64,000 bases of DNA from Mesorhizobium sp. B2-3-12 (lineage in GTDB: Bacteria > Pseudomonadota > Alphaproteobacteria > Rhizobiales > Rhizobiaceae). The notes beneath the pieces were generated by a model that searched no databases, was not told the DNA's origin, and worked only from the letters and a program-made list of their open reading frames with translations. Location of the stretch: assembly GCF_006442205.1 (NCBI RefSeq), contig NZ_VFVR01000002.1:310001-374000 (forward strand). The letters run 5' to 3'. Shown one piece after another: positions 19,564-29,711 of the stretch. The position numbers and the translations under genes are program-made. Each line of letters opens with the position of its first letter. Positions within the stretch are counted from its first letter, which is position 1.

Positions 19564-21350
19564 TGGAGTTCATCGCCCAGAACATGGCGCCGATCATGTT
19601 CGCCTCGCTGATCCTGTTCATGCTGATCGGCTATCCCGTCGCCTTTTCGCTTGCCGCCAACGGCCTGATGTTCTTCTTCATCGGCGTGCTTTTGACGCCC
19701 TATTCCGGCGGCGCGATCAATCTCGCCTGGCCGCTGCTCTATGCATTGCCGGACAATTTCTACGGCAGCCGGGTGATGTCGAACGACACGCTGCTGGCCA
19801 TTCCGTTCTTCACCTTCATGGGCATCGTGCTCGAGCGATCCGGCATGGCCGAGGACCTGCTCGACACGATCGGCCAGCTGTTCGGACCGATCCGCGGCGG
19901 CCTCGCCTACGCGGTGATCTTCGTCGGCGCACTGCTGGCCGCGACCACCGGCGTGGTGGCGGCGTCCGTCATCGCCATGGGACTGATTTCGCTGCCGATC
20001 ATGCTGCGCTATGGTTATGACCGCCGGGTGGCGTCCGGCGTCATCGCGGCATCGGGCACGCTTGCGCAGATCATTCCGCCGTCGCTGGTGCTGATCGTTC
20101 TCGCCGACCAGCTCGGCCGCTCGGTCGGCGACATGTATGCCGGCGCCCTGATCCCCGGCCTGGTGCTGACAGGCCTTTACACGCTCTACATCCTGATCAT
20201 GTCGATCGTCCGGCCAAAGTCGATGCCGGCGCTGCCGCTCGAGGCGCGCACGCTTGGCCATGGCGTGATGTCCTTGCTGATCGCCTTGATCGCGGCCGTG
20301 GCAATAGCCTATGCGGCCTACCGCTATCTGGTACCCGCCCATGGCGACAATGCCGACATTCTCGGCGCGACCATCGGCGTCGTCTTCATCTACATCGTCG
20401 CTATCCTCGACCGCAGCCTGAACCTCAACATGATGTCGCGGCTGGCGCAGCAGGTCGTCATCGTGCTGATCCCGCCGCTGGCGCTGATCTTCCTGGTGCT
20501 CGGCACCATCTTCCTAGGCATCGCCACCCCGACCGAGGGCGGCGCCATGGGCGCGGTCGGCGCGCTGGCGATGGCGGCGATGAAGGGCCGGCTGTCACTC
20601 GAGGTCATCAAGCAGGCGCTTGCCTCGACGACGCGGCTGTCGTCCTTCGTGCTGTTCATCCTGATCGGCGCGCGTGTCTTCTCGCTCACCTTCTACGGCG
20701 TCAACGGCCAGATCTGGGTCGAGCACCTGCTGACCTCGCTGCCGGGCGGCGAAGTCGGCTTCCTGATCGGCGTCAACATTCTCGTCTTCTTCCTCGCCTT
20801 CTTCCTCGATTTTTTCGAACTGGCCTTCATCATCGTGCCGCTGCTGGCGCCTGCCGCCGACAAGCTCGGTATCGACCTGATCTGGTTCGGCGTGCTGCTG
20901 GGCGTCAACATGCAGACCAGCTTCATGCATCCGCCCTTCGGCTTCGCGCTGTTCTACCTGCGCTCGGTCGCCGCCCGCGTGCCCTATCTCGACCGCCTGA
21001 CCGGCAAGCAGATCGCGCCGGTGACAACAGGCCAGATCTATTGGGGCGCGGTGCCGTTCGTCTGCATCCAGGTGATCATGATCGGGCTGACCATCGCCTT
21101 CCCGCAAATGGTGATGCGCTACAAGGGCACGGCGGTCGATTCCGGCACGATCGACTACACAGTGCCGGGTGTACCCGGCATGTCACCGCTCGGTGCACCG
21201 GAAGGTGGCAACGCGCCCGCCAATGGCGGTACTGCCCCGGCCTCGCCCGGCACGCCAGACCTGTCGCAGCCGCCGAGCTTCGGCGATGCGCCGCCTGCCA
21301 AGCCGGCTGCACCCGCGCCGGACCTGTCGCAACCGCCAAGCTTCAATTGA
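19563..21350 (+). CDS. TRAP transporter large permease, DctM type
   Basis: 595 residues, longer than the usual ~430. There are about 12 hydrophobic helices, with the signature LTPYSGGAINLAWPLLYALP region and GVVAASVIAMGLISLP. An extra pair of helices near residues 230-290, and a C-terminal tail of about 60 residues rich in Pro/Gly/Ala, account for the length. The tail repeats DLSQPPSF twice. The ATG at 19563 overlaps the dctQ-type stop; a GTG three bases earlier is possible. This subunit carries the substrate channel. Confidence 0.93.
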   Translation: MEFIAQNMAPIMFASLILFMLIGYPVAFSLAANGLMFFFIGVLLTPYSGGAINLAWPLLYALPDNFYGSRVMSNDTLLAIPFFTFMGIVLERSGMAEDLLDTIGQLFGPIRGGLAYAVIFVGALLAATTGVVAASVIAMGLISLPIMLRYGYDRRVASGVIAASGTLAQIIPPSLVLIVLADQLGRSVGDMYAGALIPGLVLTGLYTLYILIMSIVRPKSMPALPLEARTLGHGVMSLLIALIAAVAIAYAAYRYLVPAHGDNADILGATIGVVFIYIVAILDRSLNLNMMSRLAQQVVIVLIPPLALIFLVLGTIFLGIATPTEGGAMGAVGALAMAAMKGRLSLEVIKQALASTTRLSSFVLFILIGARVFSLTFYGVNGQIWVEHLLTSLPGGEVGFLIGVNILVFFLAFFLDFFELAFIIVPLLAPAADKLGIDLIWFGVLLGVNMQTSFMHPPFGFALFYLRSVAARVPYLDRLTGKQIAPVTTGQIYWGAVPFVCIQVIMIGLTIAFPQMVMRYKGTAVDSGTIDYTVPGVPGMSPLGAPEGGNAPANGGTAPASPGTPDLSQPPSFGDAPPAKPAAPAPDLSQPPSFN

Positions 21351-21363
21351 CGGGGACTACGCC

Positions 21364-22392
21364 ATGAGAGCGGTGCGGCTGGAAGCAGTGGGCAGCATCT
21401 CGTTGCGCGAGGTCGACAAACCTGTTCCCGGCAACGACGACCTCCTGGTGCGGATCGAGGCCTGCGGCGTCTGCGGCACCGACCGGCATCTTTTCCACGG
21501 CGAATTCCCAAGCAGGCCGCCAGTGACGCCCGGACACGAATTCTCCGGCATCGTCGAGGCGGTCGGCTCCGGTGTGTCCGGATTCTCGGTTGGCGACCGC
21601 GTCACCGGCGATCCCAACATTGCCTGCGGACGCTGCGGCCACTGCCATGCCGGTCGCGTCAATCTGTGCAGCAATCTCACCGCCATCGGCATCCACCGCG
21701 ACGGCGGCTTTGCCGACTATGTGGTGATGCCCCAGAAGCAGGCTTTTGTCCTTCCCGCGGATCTGAAGCCGATGCATGGCGCGTTCGGCGAGCCGCTCGC
21801 TTGCTGCCTGCACGGCGTCGATCTCGCAGCGATCAAACCCGGCGCTTCGGTGGCCGTGCTCGGCGGCGGCGTCATCGGCCTGCTCACCGTGCAACTGGCG
21901 CGGCTTGCCGGGGCCACCACCATCATCCTGTCGACAAGGCAAGCGTCGCGGCGCGCGCTTGCCCGGGAACTCGGTGCGACGGCGACGGTCGATCCGGGCG
22001 CCGGCGATGTGATCGATGCCGTGGCGGGGCCAGCGGGATTGGTTCCCGGCGGCGTCGACGTTGTGTTCGAATGCGCGGGCGTGCGCGACACCGTCGAGCA
22101 GTCGATGCGGATCGCGCGCGCCGGCGGTACGGTGGTCATCGTCGGCGTGGTGCCGCAAGGCATGAAGGTGACGTTCGAGCCCTTCGACCTGTTGTTCCGC
22201 GAATTGAAGGTTCTGGGCTCCTTCCTTAACCCCTACACCCATGGCCGGGCGGCCGAGCTCATCGCTTCGGGCGCGATCGAGATCGACCGTCTGATCTCCA
22301 GGCAGGTCACGCTCGAGGAGGCCCCGGCGGTGATCGCCAATCCGCCGGCGCCGGGCGAGGTCAAAGTGCTGGTGGTGCCGGGCCGGGGGTAG
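21364..22392 (+). CDS. Zinc-dependent alcohol dehydrogenase family protein
   Basis: 342-residue medium-chain dehydrogenase. Catalytic zinc ligands C37, H58 and E59 lie in CGVCGTDRH and GHEF, and structural zinc cysteines are at 88, 91, 94 and 102. A Rossmann GGGVIGLLTVQLARL follows. It looks most like the sorbitol/threonine/L-iditol dehydrogenase branch, so it probably oxidises a secondary alcohol or sugar alcohol with NAD+. It starts 13 bases after the TRAP permease stop and is probably in the same transcript, suggesting it acts on the imported compound or its product. Confidence 0.88.
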   Translation: MRAVRLEAVGSISLREVDKPVPGNDDLLVRIEACGVCGTDRHLFHGEFPSRPPVTPGHEFSGIVEAVGSGVSGFSVGDRVTGDPNIACGRCGHCHAGRVNLCSNLTAIGIHRDGGFADYVVMPQKQAFVLPADLKPMHGAFGEPLACCLHGVDLAAIKPGASVAVLGGGVIGLLTVQLARLAGATTIILSTRQASRRALARELGATATVDPGAGDVIDAVAGPAGLVPGGVDVVFECAGVRDTVEQSMRIARAGGTVVIVGVVPQGMKVTFEPFDLLFRELKVLGSFLNPYTHGRAAELIASGAIEIDRLISRQVTLEEAPAVIANPPAPGEVKVLVVPGRG

Positions 22393-22453
22393 CTTTCCTC
22401 TCCCCGTCACTACACGTGGAGAGGATGCCGGCAGGCAGGTGAGGGGCGGCGCC
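22393..22453 (+). repeat. Palindromic intergenic repeat, family 1, copy A1
   Basis: About 60 bases: CTCTCCCCGTCAC, a short spacer and the complementary GTGGAGAGG hairpin arm, then GCCGGCAGGCAGGTGAGGGG. It matches A2, C1 and C2 elsewhere in the window and resembles rhizobial intergenic mosaic elements (RIME). It sits between the convergent dehydrogenase and TRAP binding-protein genes. Confidence 0.75.
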
Positions 22454-22517
22454 AATGCTGGATTGATAAGATGCGGGGATGGGGCTTAAACCAGGAACGA
22501 TCCGTCGCCGAAGCCGG

Positions 22518-22576
22518 CGCTGCCCCTCATCCGCCCTTCGGGCACCTTCTCCCCGTATAGTGACGGGGAGAAGGGA
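22518..22576 (-). repeat. Palindromic intergenic repeat, family 1, copy A2 (inverted)
   Basis: Same element as A1 in the opposite orientation (CTGCCCCTCATCCGCCC ... CTTCTCCCCGTATAGTGACGGGGAGAAG). A1 and A2 together make a long inverted repeat that could fold as a terminator between converging transcripts. Confidence 0.75.
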
Positions 22577-22584
22577 AGACCGGC

Positions 22585-23910
<1,326 letters not shown>

Positions 23911-23939
23911 CTATTTTGGACGCAGGACATCACATCCAG

Positions 23940-24731
23940 ATGGAAACCAGACCCAAAATGCAGCAGCCGCTCGTCGCCATATCGACCGACGTCCGTCAAT
24001 TCGACAACTACACCTGGCATGCCGCTCCGCAGCAATATCTGGAGGCGGCGGTCACGGGTGCCGGCGTTTTCCCCCTGCTCGTGCCTTCGTTCGGCGGCCG
24101 GCTGGACTTCGACGAGCTCCTGTCGTCGGTCGACGGCGTCATGCTGACCGGCTCGAAATCCAACGTCGACCCTTCGCTCTACGGCGGCGATGCGAGCGAA
24201 GCGAATGGCCCTTACGACCCGGCACGCGACGCCACCACGCTGCCGCTGATCCGCAAGGCGATCGAGCGCGGCGTGCCGCTGCTTGCCATCTGCCGTGGCA
24301 TACAGGAGCTGAACGTAGCACTGGGCGGCACGCTGGGCACCGAGATCCAGGAGCGTGAAGGTTCGCTGGACCACCGCGCACCGGTGAGCGACATCCAGGA
24401 CGAGCGCTTCGCCATCCATCAGACCGTTGCGATCAAGCCGGGAAGCTGTCTTGCCGGCGTGTTCGGCGCGGGTGACATGAAGGTCAATTCCCTGCATCGC
24501 CAGGCCATCGACCGGCTCGGCCCGAAACTGCAGGTCGAGGCCGTCGCCACCGACGGCACGGTCGAGGCGGTGTCGGTGAAGGACGCCCGCGCCTTCGCCG
24601 TCGGCGTCCAGTGGCATCCCGAATATTGGGTCAAATCGGACAGCAACTCGGCCAAGATCTTTCGCGCCTTCGGCGACGCGGTGCGCCTGCACGCGGCGGC
24701 GAAGGCCGGCGCACGGGCGGCGGCGGAGTAG
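23940..24731 (+). CDS. Gamma-glutamyl-gamma-aminobutyrate hydrolase family protein
   Basis: 263 residues, class I glutamine amidotransferase fold (peptidase C26). The catalytic cysteine is C118 in LAICRGIQE; H226 and E228 in VQWHPEY complete the triad. Also seen are VMLTGSKSNVDPSLYGG and the family NSLHRQAID. Members such as PuuD of E. coli hydrolyse gamma-glutamyl-GABA in putrescine use; the substrate here is unproven. The ATG at 23940 is chosen because the family starts just before QPLVAIS; the frame opens at 23883. It is divergent from the TRAP receptor gene. Confidence 0.85.
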   Translation: METRPKMQQPLVAISTDVRQFDNYTWHAAPQQYLEAAVTGAGVFPLLVPSFGGRLDFDELLSSVDGVMLTGSKSNVDPSLYGGDASEANGPYDPARDATTLPLIRKAIERGVPLLAICRGIQELNVALGGTLGTEIQEREGSLDHRAPVSDIQDERFAIHQTVAIKPGSCLAGVFGAGDMKVNSLHRQAIDRLGPKLQVEAVATDGTVEAVSVKDARAFAVGVQWHPEYWVKSDSNSAKIFRAFGDAVRLHAAAKAGARAAAE

Positions 24732-25136
24732 TCAGTCTCCCGGCTTCAAGTCACTGTCTGCCGCCAGCGACAGCAGCGGATTGGCCGGCGCGTAGGATTC
24801 GTAGCCGTCGCCATCGGCAACGGCGAAGGTGACGATCGGATCGATGCCGTTGACGCTGAAGGCGACCGTTCCGTCCTGTCCTTCGCGCCAGAATTTCGCA
24901 TGTTCGATGCCCGGCAGGAGCCGGCGACAATTCGGCGCCACCGTCAGCAGCGACAGGCCATCCGAAATCGAGGCCCCGCGCTTGACCGCGCAGGCGCCCT
25001 CGTCGCCATTGGCGACCAGCCTGTAGGTGTTGGACGGCGTGGCCTCGTCGGCGGCGCTTTCAACACTGCCGCCGTGAAACAGCTGAACGCCGACAAACAA
25101 GGCGGCGGCCCCGATCAATGCGGAAAGCGTCTTCAT
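24732..25136 (-). CDS. AprI/Inh-like putative protease inhibitor
   Basis: 134 residues with an N-terminal signal or anchor helix (MKTLSALIGAAALFVGVQLF). A small beta domain follows, with TYRLVANGDEGACAV, an SDGLSLLTVAPNC motif and a WREG strand. The spacing of the two cysteines and the tryptophan strand resembles the AprI/Inh metalloprotease-inhibitor and Omp19 fold. This is fold-level resemblance only, and no metalloprotease gene is nearby. The ATG at 25136 is preferred over GTG at 25145. Its stop abuts the stop of the converging hydrolase gene. Confidence 0.6.
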   Translation of the reverse strand: MKTLSALIGAAALFVGVQLFHGGSVESAADEATPSNTYRLVANGDEGACAVKRGASISDGLSLLTVAPNCRRLLPGIEHAKFWREGQDGTVAFSVNGIDPIVTFAVADGDGYESYAPANPLLSLAADSDLKPGD

Positions 25137-25220
25137 CCTGCGCACCTACACGTATAGACAGGATGCAGAATGATTCCAAAGGGTTAAGCTGACGTTAATA
25201 AATGTGGCGGAGCCAGATGC

Positions 25221-26204
25221 TCAAGCGCGCGCCTTAACGCCGGCCGTCTCAGGCACCGGCGTCAGCGGCCGGCGCTCGCTGAACCAGGAGACCAGATTGT
25301 CGACGCATAGATCGGCCATGGCGCGGCGTGTGTGCTCCGAGGCCGAGCCGACATGCGGCAACAGAGAGGCGTTGGGTAAGTCGAGCAATGCCTGGGGGAC
25401 ATTCGGTTCTTCGGCAAAGACATCGAGGCCGGCGGCGGCAATGGTGCCGTCGGCAAGCGCTGTCGCAAGGGCTGCCTCGTCGACCGTGCTGCCCCGGCCC
25501 ACGTTGACGAAGACGCCGTTGGCGCCGAGTGCCGACAGGATTTCGGCGTTGACCGCCTTCTGCGTCGAAGCGGCGCCGGGCGCCACCGAGATCAGTGTAT
25601 CGACTGCTTCGGCCAGGCCCTTCAACGTGTCGTGGTATTGATAGGACAGGCCTTCGACCCGACGCCGATTGTGATAGGCGATCGGCAGGCCGAAAACCTC
25701 CAACCGGCGGGCAATGGTAAGACCGATGCGGCCCATGCCGAAAATGCCGACGCGGCGCGCCCGCAAGGTGAGCCGGCTTAGCGGGTAGTCGCCGCTGCGC
25801 GGCCAGTTGCCGTCGCGTAGCCAGGCTTCGGCCCGCGGCAGGCCGCGAATGGTGTTGATCAGCAGGCCAATCGCGGTATCGGCGACCTCTTCGCTCAACA
25901 CATCGGGCGTGTTGGTGACCATGATGCCATGCGCGGCGGCATGGCGGACGTCGACCGAATCATAGCCGACGCCAAAGCTGGCGATGATTTCGAGGTTCGG
26001 CAGCGCGTCCATGAAGGCGGCGTTGATGCCGGCATAGGAAGCGATGCCACGCACCGTGCGCCGCATCTCGTCCGTGACCAGCGATGGCTCGGCGCGATCG
26101 ATGCCCATAAGGCTGAACGTCCGCCCGATGCGGCCGACCGCGTGGGCGTTGAACTGGCTTGGCGTCAAAATGACGACAGGCGGTTTCTGCTCGGGCTCGA
26201 TCAT
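25221..26204 (-). CDS. D-2-hydroxyacid dehydrogenase
   Basis: 327 residues. NAD(P)-binding motif GIFGMGRIGLTIARRLE; catalytic Arg in NVGRGSTVDE, Glu in FAEEPNVP and His in LPHVGSASEHTR are all present. It belongs to the glyoxylate/hydroxypyruvate or 2-ketogluconate reductase branch, but the substrate cannot be fixed from sequence. Its ATG overlaps the stop of the LacI regulator by four bases (ATGA at 26201-26204), so regulator and enzyme are made from one message and the regulator probably senses a related sugar acid. Confidence 0.92.
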   Translation of the reverse strand: MIEPEQKPPVVILTPSQFNAHAVGRIGRTFSLMGIDRAEPSLVTDEMRRTVRGIASYAGINAAFMDALPNLEIIASFGVGYDSVDVRHAAAHGIMVTNTPDVLSEEVADTAIGLLINTIRGLPRAEAWLRDGNWPRSGDYPLSRLTLRARRVGIFGMGRIGLTIARRLEVFGLPIAYHNRRRVEGLSYQYHDTLKGLAEAVDTLISVAPGAASTQKAVNAEILSALGANGVFVNVGRGSTVDEAALATALADGTIAAAGLDVFAEEPNVPQALLDLPNASLLPHVGSASEHTRRAMADLCVDNLVSWFSERRPLTPVPETAGVKARA

Positions 26205-27223
26205 ACACGCTCCACCGGCTTGCCGGTCGACTGGCGCACATGCAGTTCCGGCTTGATCAATTCCTGCGAGGGCCGCACCGTCTGGCCGTTGAGCTTGTCG
26301 AGCAGCGCGCTGGCGGCGCGGCGGCCAACCTCGCGCTGGCCGTTCCAGACGGTGGTGAGCGCCGGCGTGGCGATCGCCGCCTCCTCGAGATCGTCATAAC
26401 CGGTGACGGAGATGTCGATGCCCGGCACCAGGCCGGCACGCGCAATGCCGTTCATCAGACCTATGGCGACGAGATCGTTCCAGCAGCAGGCGGCGGTCGG
26501 CCTGTCCTTCAGCGCCAGGAACTGCCCGGCGGCCTCGAAGCCCGCCTGCTTGGTGCGCGGGCCTGATATGCGCCAGGACGGCCTGACTTCGAGCCCCGCC
26601 GCCTCCATGGCATTGACATAGCCCTGATAGCGGTCACGGCCTGTCGAGGTCTGGTCGGTGCCGCCGATCATGGCGATGCGCTTGTGGCCGAGCGAGATCA
26701 GATGGTTGGTGGCGAGGCCTGTCCCATAAGAGTCGTCGCCGCGAAACACCGGCACGTCGGCGCCCTCGACGGTGCGCGCGATCAGCACCGCAGGCAGGCC
26801 GTTCTCCTCGGCCATCACGATGTCGGACGCGGGCGTGCCGATGGCCGGCGACATGATGACGCCGTCCGCGCCGAGCTGCAGCAGCGTGTCGATGAAGGTG
26901 CGCTGCTTTTCGAGCTGGTCGTAGTGATTGGAAAGGATGAAGGTTTGCCGGCTGCGGTCGAGCTCGCTCTCGATCGAACGCAGGATCTCGGCGAAGAACG
27001 GGTTCATGATGTCGTGCACGACGACACCGACAATGCCCGAGCGCGAGGTGCGCAGACTGGCGGCGCGACGGTTGTAGATGTAGCCGATGGCGCGCGCATG
27101 TTCCTTGATGCGGTCGCGCGTCGAGCCGGCAACCAGCGGGCTGTCGCGCAGTGCCAGTGACACGGTGGCCGTGGAGACGCCAAGCGCGTCCGCGATCGTC
27201 GACAGCTTGATCTTCTGTGCCAG
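26201..27223 (-). CDS. LacI-family transcriptional regulator, apparent CTG start
   Basis: 340 residues from a CTG at 27223. The helix-turn-helix KLSTIADALGVSTATVSLAL (residues 6-25) is complete only if translation starts there. It is followed by the hinge RRAASLRTSRSGIVG and a periplasmic-binding-protein-like effector domain with VFRGDDSYGTGLATNHLISLGHKRIAMIGG. An in-frame TAA lies upstream of the CTG, and no ATG, GTG or TTG occurs between it and a GTG at 27163 that falls inside the recognition helix. GGGGAG lies 7 bases before the CTG. It is in one unit with the D-2-hydroxyacid dehydrogenase. Confidence 0.85.
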   Translation of the reverse strand: MAQKIKLSTIADALGVSTATVSLALRDSPLVAGSTRDRIKEHARAIGYIYNRRAASLRTSRSGIVGVVVHDIMNPFFAEILRSIESELDRSRQTFILSNHYDQLEKQRTFIDTLLQLGADGVIMSPAIGTPASDIVMAEENGLPAVLIARTVEGADVPVFRGDDSYGTGLATNHLISLGHKRIAMIGGTDQTSTGRDRYQGYVNAMEAAGLEVRPSWRISGPRTKQAGFEAAGQFLALKDRPTAACCWNDLVAIGLMNGIARAGLVPGIDISVTGYDDLEEAAIATPALTTVWNGQREVGRRAASALLDKLNGQTVRPSQELIKPELHVRQSTGKPVERV

Positions 27224-27244
27224 CCTTTCGCTCCCCGTCGTTTT

Positions 27245-27257
27245 TTAAACTGTTTAA
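27245..27257. promoter_or_regulatory. Palindrome TTAAAC-T-GTTTAA before the LacI gene
   Basis: Perfect 6-bp arms around a single T, 21 bases upstream of the CTG start. A candidate autoregulatory operator. LacI-type operators usually have an even CG centre, so this is tentative. Confidence 0.45.
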
Positions 27258-27288
27258 GGGCGGCCTTATGCCATCGATCGGGGCCAAA

Positions 27289-28230
27289 TCAAAGTTTTTT
27301 TGCCAGCGCTTCCGCCTCGACGTCCGACGCCGCGCGGCTACGCAGCCTGAGCCGGTGTTCGCGATGGACGATGTAGAGGCCGCTGGCGACGATGATGGCG
27401 GCGCCGACCAGCGTCCAGCGGTCGGGGAACTGCTTGAAGACGAGCCAGCCGGAGAGAATCATCCACACCATCTGCGAATAGGGATAGGGGGCGAGCGCCG
27501 TGGTCGTCGCCAGCCGATAGGCCTGGACCAGCAGCCAGTGCCCGACGCCGCCGAACACGCCAAGCATGAGCAGCACGAACCAATGCCAGCCATCGTGCGG
27601 CAGCGAGAACGAAAACGGCAGCATGGGCAACAGCAGCACCGCTGGCGCCAGCGCCGAGAACAGGATCAGGCTTTCCGAGGTCTCGGTGGCCGACATGCGG
27701 CGCGTCATGATGACATAGAAGCAGTTCGACAGCATCGAGCCGAGCGCGAAGAGATGTCCGATGCCGAAAACACCGACACCCGGCCTCGTGATGATCAAAA
27801 CCCCGGCGAAAGCGGCCAGAATGGCCAGCCAGCGCCGCCAGCCGGCCCATTCGCCGAGCAGCGGGCCGGCAAGGGCGGTGATCACCATCGGCCCGAAGAA
27901 ATAGATGGATGTCGTCTCAGCCAGTTGCAGGGAGCGCAGCGCCAGGACGTTGAAGATGGTCGAGCCGAACAGGAAGGCGCCACGGATCACATGCGCCGGC
28001 AGGTTGACCGGGCGAAACCGCTCCGGCTCGCGCCAGCCACGCAGCAGCGCCCCGACCAGCACCACGTGCACGGCAAAGCGCACCCAGGCAACGATCAAGA
28101 CGGAGACGCCGGCCAGGACGAGGTATTTGCTTGAAGTGTCGAGGAAGGTGAAGAAGACGTAGGTGGCCAGCATGCAGACGATCGCCACCGGCGGCGTCGC
28201 GCTTTCTGACTGTCTTTGGGAAGGACTCAC
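27289..28230 (-). CDS. DMT-superfamily (EamA) transporter
   Basis: About 313 residues with ten hydrophobic helices in two EamA halves. Typical motifs are DTSSKYLVLAG, RPGVGVFGIGHLFALGSML and YRLATTTALAPYPYSQMVW. Such inner-membrane permeases export small metabolites, but the substrate is unknown. The start is uncertain: GTG at 28230 is used; ATG 28173 (MLATYVFF) or 28320 are alternatives and none has a clear ribosome site. It lies upstream of the LacI gene on the same strand, 65 bases away. Confidence 0.85.
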   Translation of the reverse strand: MSPSQRQSESATPPVAIVCMLATYVFFTFLDTSSKYLVLAGVSVLIVAWVRFAVHVVLVGALLRGWREPERFRPVNLPAHVIRGAFLFGSTIFNVLALRSLQLAETTSIYFFGPMVITALAGPLLGEWAGWRRWLAILAAFAGVLIITRPGVGVFGIGHLFALGSMLSNCFYVIMTRRMSATETSESLILFSALAPAVLLLPMLPFSFSLPHDGWHWFVLLMLGVFGGVGHWLLVQAYRLATTTALAPYPYSQMVWMILSGWLVFKQFPDRWTLVGAAIIVASGLYIVHREHRLRLRSRAASDVEAEALAKKL

Positions 28231-28367
28231 GTGCAGACCGGAGGAAAAGCTGGGCTGGAGCCCACCTTTGCGGGAATTGTCGCTTGCCGGCAAGCCAATT
28301 GTCGCCCGCTGCCATGCCATGGGTCCCTGGCACAACAACAGCCGCGGTCAGGCTTAGTCCGCAGGCG

Positions 28368-28775
28368 CTAGGTGTGCATGCGGGCGCCCTTAGTGATCTT
28401 GTCGACCACCTTCTTCTCGGCGCGCAGCGCGATGCCGACCACCTTGGCGTCTTCGGGCGCGAATTCGGCGAAGGCGGCGCGGTTGGCGGCGTCGAAGCCG
28501 GTGGAAAACATCTCCTCGACATAGAGCGAGGTGGTGACGCCGCGTTCCAGCGCACGCCGGTGGATCGCACCGAGCGTCGCCTGGTCGGCCGAGAGCACGA
28601 TGACCGGCTGGATCGAGAGCGGATTGTAGAGATTGCCTGATCGGTCTCGATAGGGCTCGCCGATGATGTCGGGAAACTGCGCGACGACGCCGCTGGTCAA
28701 AAAGGCGGTGACGTTGAGCTTCTGCCAGACCGGCAGATCTTCCCTGAGCACGATTGCAAATTTCGTATCGAACAT
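28368..28775 (-). CDS. DUF2000 family protein
   Basis: 135 residues starting MFDTKFAIVLREDLPVWQKLNVTAFLTSG, the recognisable opening of the DUF2000 family. It also contains the family's PLSIQPVIVLSAD and SLYVEEMFSTGFDAANR. The fold is related to peptidyl-tRNA hydrolase 2, but the activity is unknown. It is divergent from the AraC regulator whose start is 54 bases away, so it is probably that regulator's target. Confidence 0.8.
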   Translation of the reverse strand: MFDTKFAIVLREDLPVWQKLNVTAFLTSGVVAQFPDIIGEPYRDRSGNLYNPLSIQPVIVLSADQATLGAIHRRALERGVTTSLYVEEMFSTGFDAANRAAFAEFAPEDAKVVGIALRAEKKVVDKITKGARMHT

Positions 28776-28829
28776 GAGACAGTGACCAATTCCAGCTGGC
28801 GCCCCGATTTTTCGAGGCTGAAGGGGACG

Positions 28830-29699
28830 ATGTCGTTCGAACTAGACCGCCAGGCTTTCGAGGGTCTTGGACGTTTGTGCGCCGATGCTGCGGAAAACTG
28901 CATCATTTCCGCGCCCGACCCGGCCGGGATGGAGCGTATCGAGGCTCGGTTTCACGGCAGCGCCTTCGACCTGCACCGCCACGACACCTATGCGATCGGG
29001 GTGACATTGCGCGGCGTGCAGACCTTCCGCTATCGCGGCGCGGCGCGGCTGAGCCTGCCCGGCCAGATCATCGTGCTGCATCCCGACGAATTGCATGATG
29101 GCGGCGCGGGCACGGAGGAAGGCCTGCGTTACAGGATGCTCTATCTGGAGCCGTCACTTATGCTCGATTCTCTCGGTGGCGCGGCGCTGCCTTTCGTCAG
29201 GGACGGCGTAGTGACCGACGACGCCTTCTGCGCGACGCTGCTTTCGGCGCTCGGGCCGTTGGAGCAGGAACTCGACGAGCTGTTCGTCGACGACTTCCTG
29301 GCGCAGTTGACGCTCGCCCTGGCCCGGCACGCCGGCCAGCCGGCAAAGCCAATAGCCGGCACGGCGCGGCGAGCAGCGACGCTGGCGCGCGAGTATCTGA
29401 CGGAAAACCTCGACCGGCCCGTGCGTTCGGGTGAGTTGGAAGCCGTCACGGGTCTCGACCGCTATGCCCTGTCGAGACATTTCCGCGCGGCCTTCTCGAC
29501 CAGTCCGCATCGTTTCCTGGTGATGCGCCGGCTTCAGCGCGCGCGCAGGCTGATCGCCGCCGGCGAGCCGCTGGCGCAGATCGCGATCGAAGCCGGCTTC
29601 AGCGACCAGAGCCACTTCAACAGGCAGTTCAAGAAAGCGTTCGGCATGACGCCGGGCCGTTGGTCGTCCTTGATCAGCGGAGCTGCCGCGGCAGTCTGA
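28830..29699 (+). CDS. AraC-family transcriptional regulator
   Basis: 289 residues with an N-terminal cupin sensor (HRHDTYAIGVTLRGVQTFRY, HPDELHDGG). The C-terminal double helix-turn-helix includes HFRAAFSTSPHRFLVMRRL and IAIEAGFSDQSHFNRQFKKAFGMTPG. The ATG at 28830 has an AAGGGG ribosome site. A GTG at 28782 opens the frame but would overlap the divergent promoter. It likely regulates the DUF2000 gene. Confidence 0.9.
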   Translation: MSFELDRQAFEGLGRLCADAAENCIISAPDPAGMERIEARFHGSAFDLHRHDTYAIGVTLRGVQTFRYRGAARLSLPGQIIVLHPDELHDGGAGTEEGLRYRMLYLEPSLMLDSLGGAALPFVRDGVVTDDAFCATLLSALGPLEQELDELFVDDFLAQLTLALARHAGQPAKPIAGTARRAATLAREYLTENLDRPVRSGELEAVTGLDRYALSRHFRAAFSTSPHRFLVMRRLQRARRLIAAGEPLAQIAIEAGFSDQSHFNRQFKKAFGMTPGRWSSLISGAAAAV

Positions 29700-29711
29700 T
29701 TGCCGAAGAGA

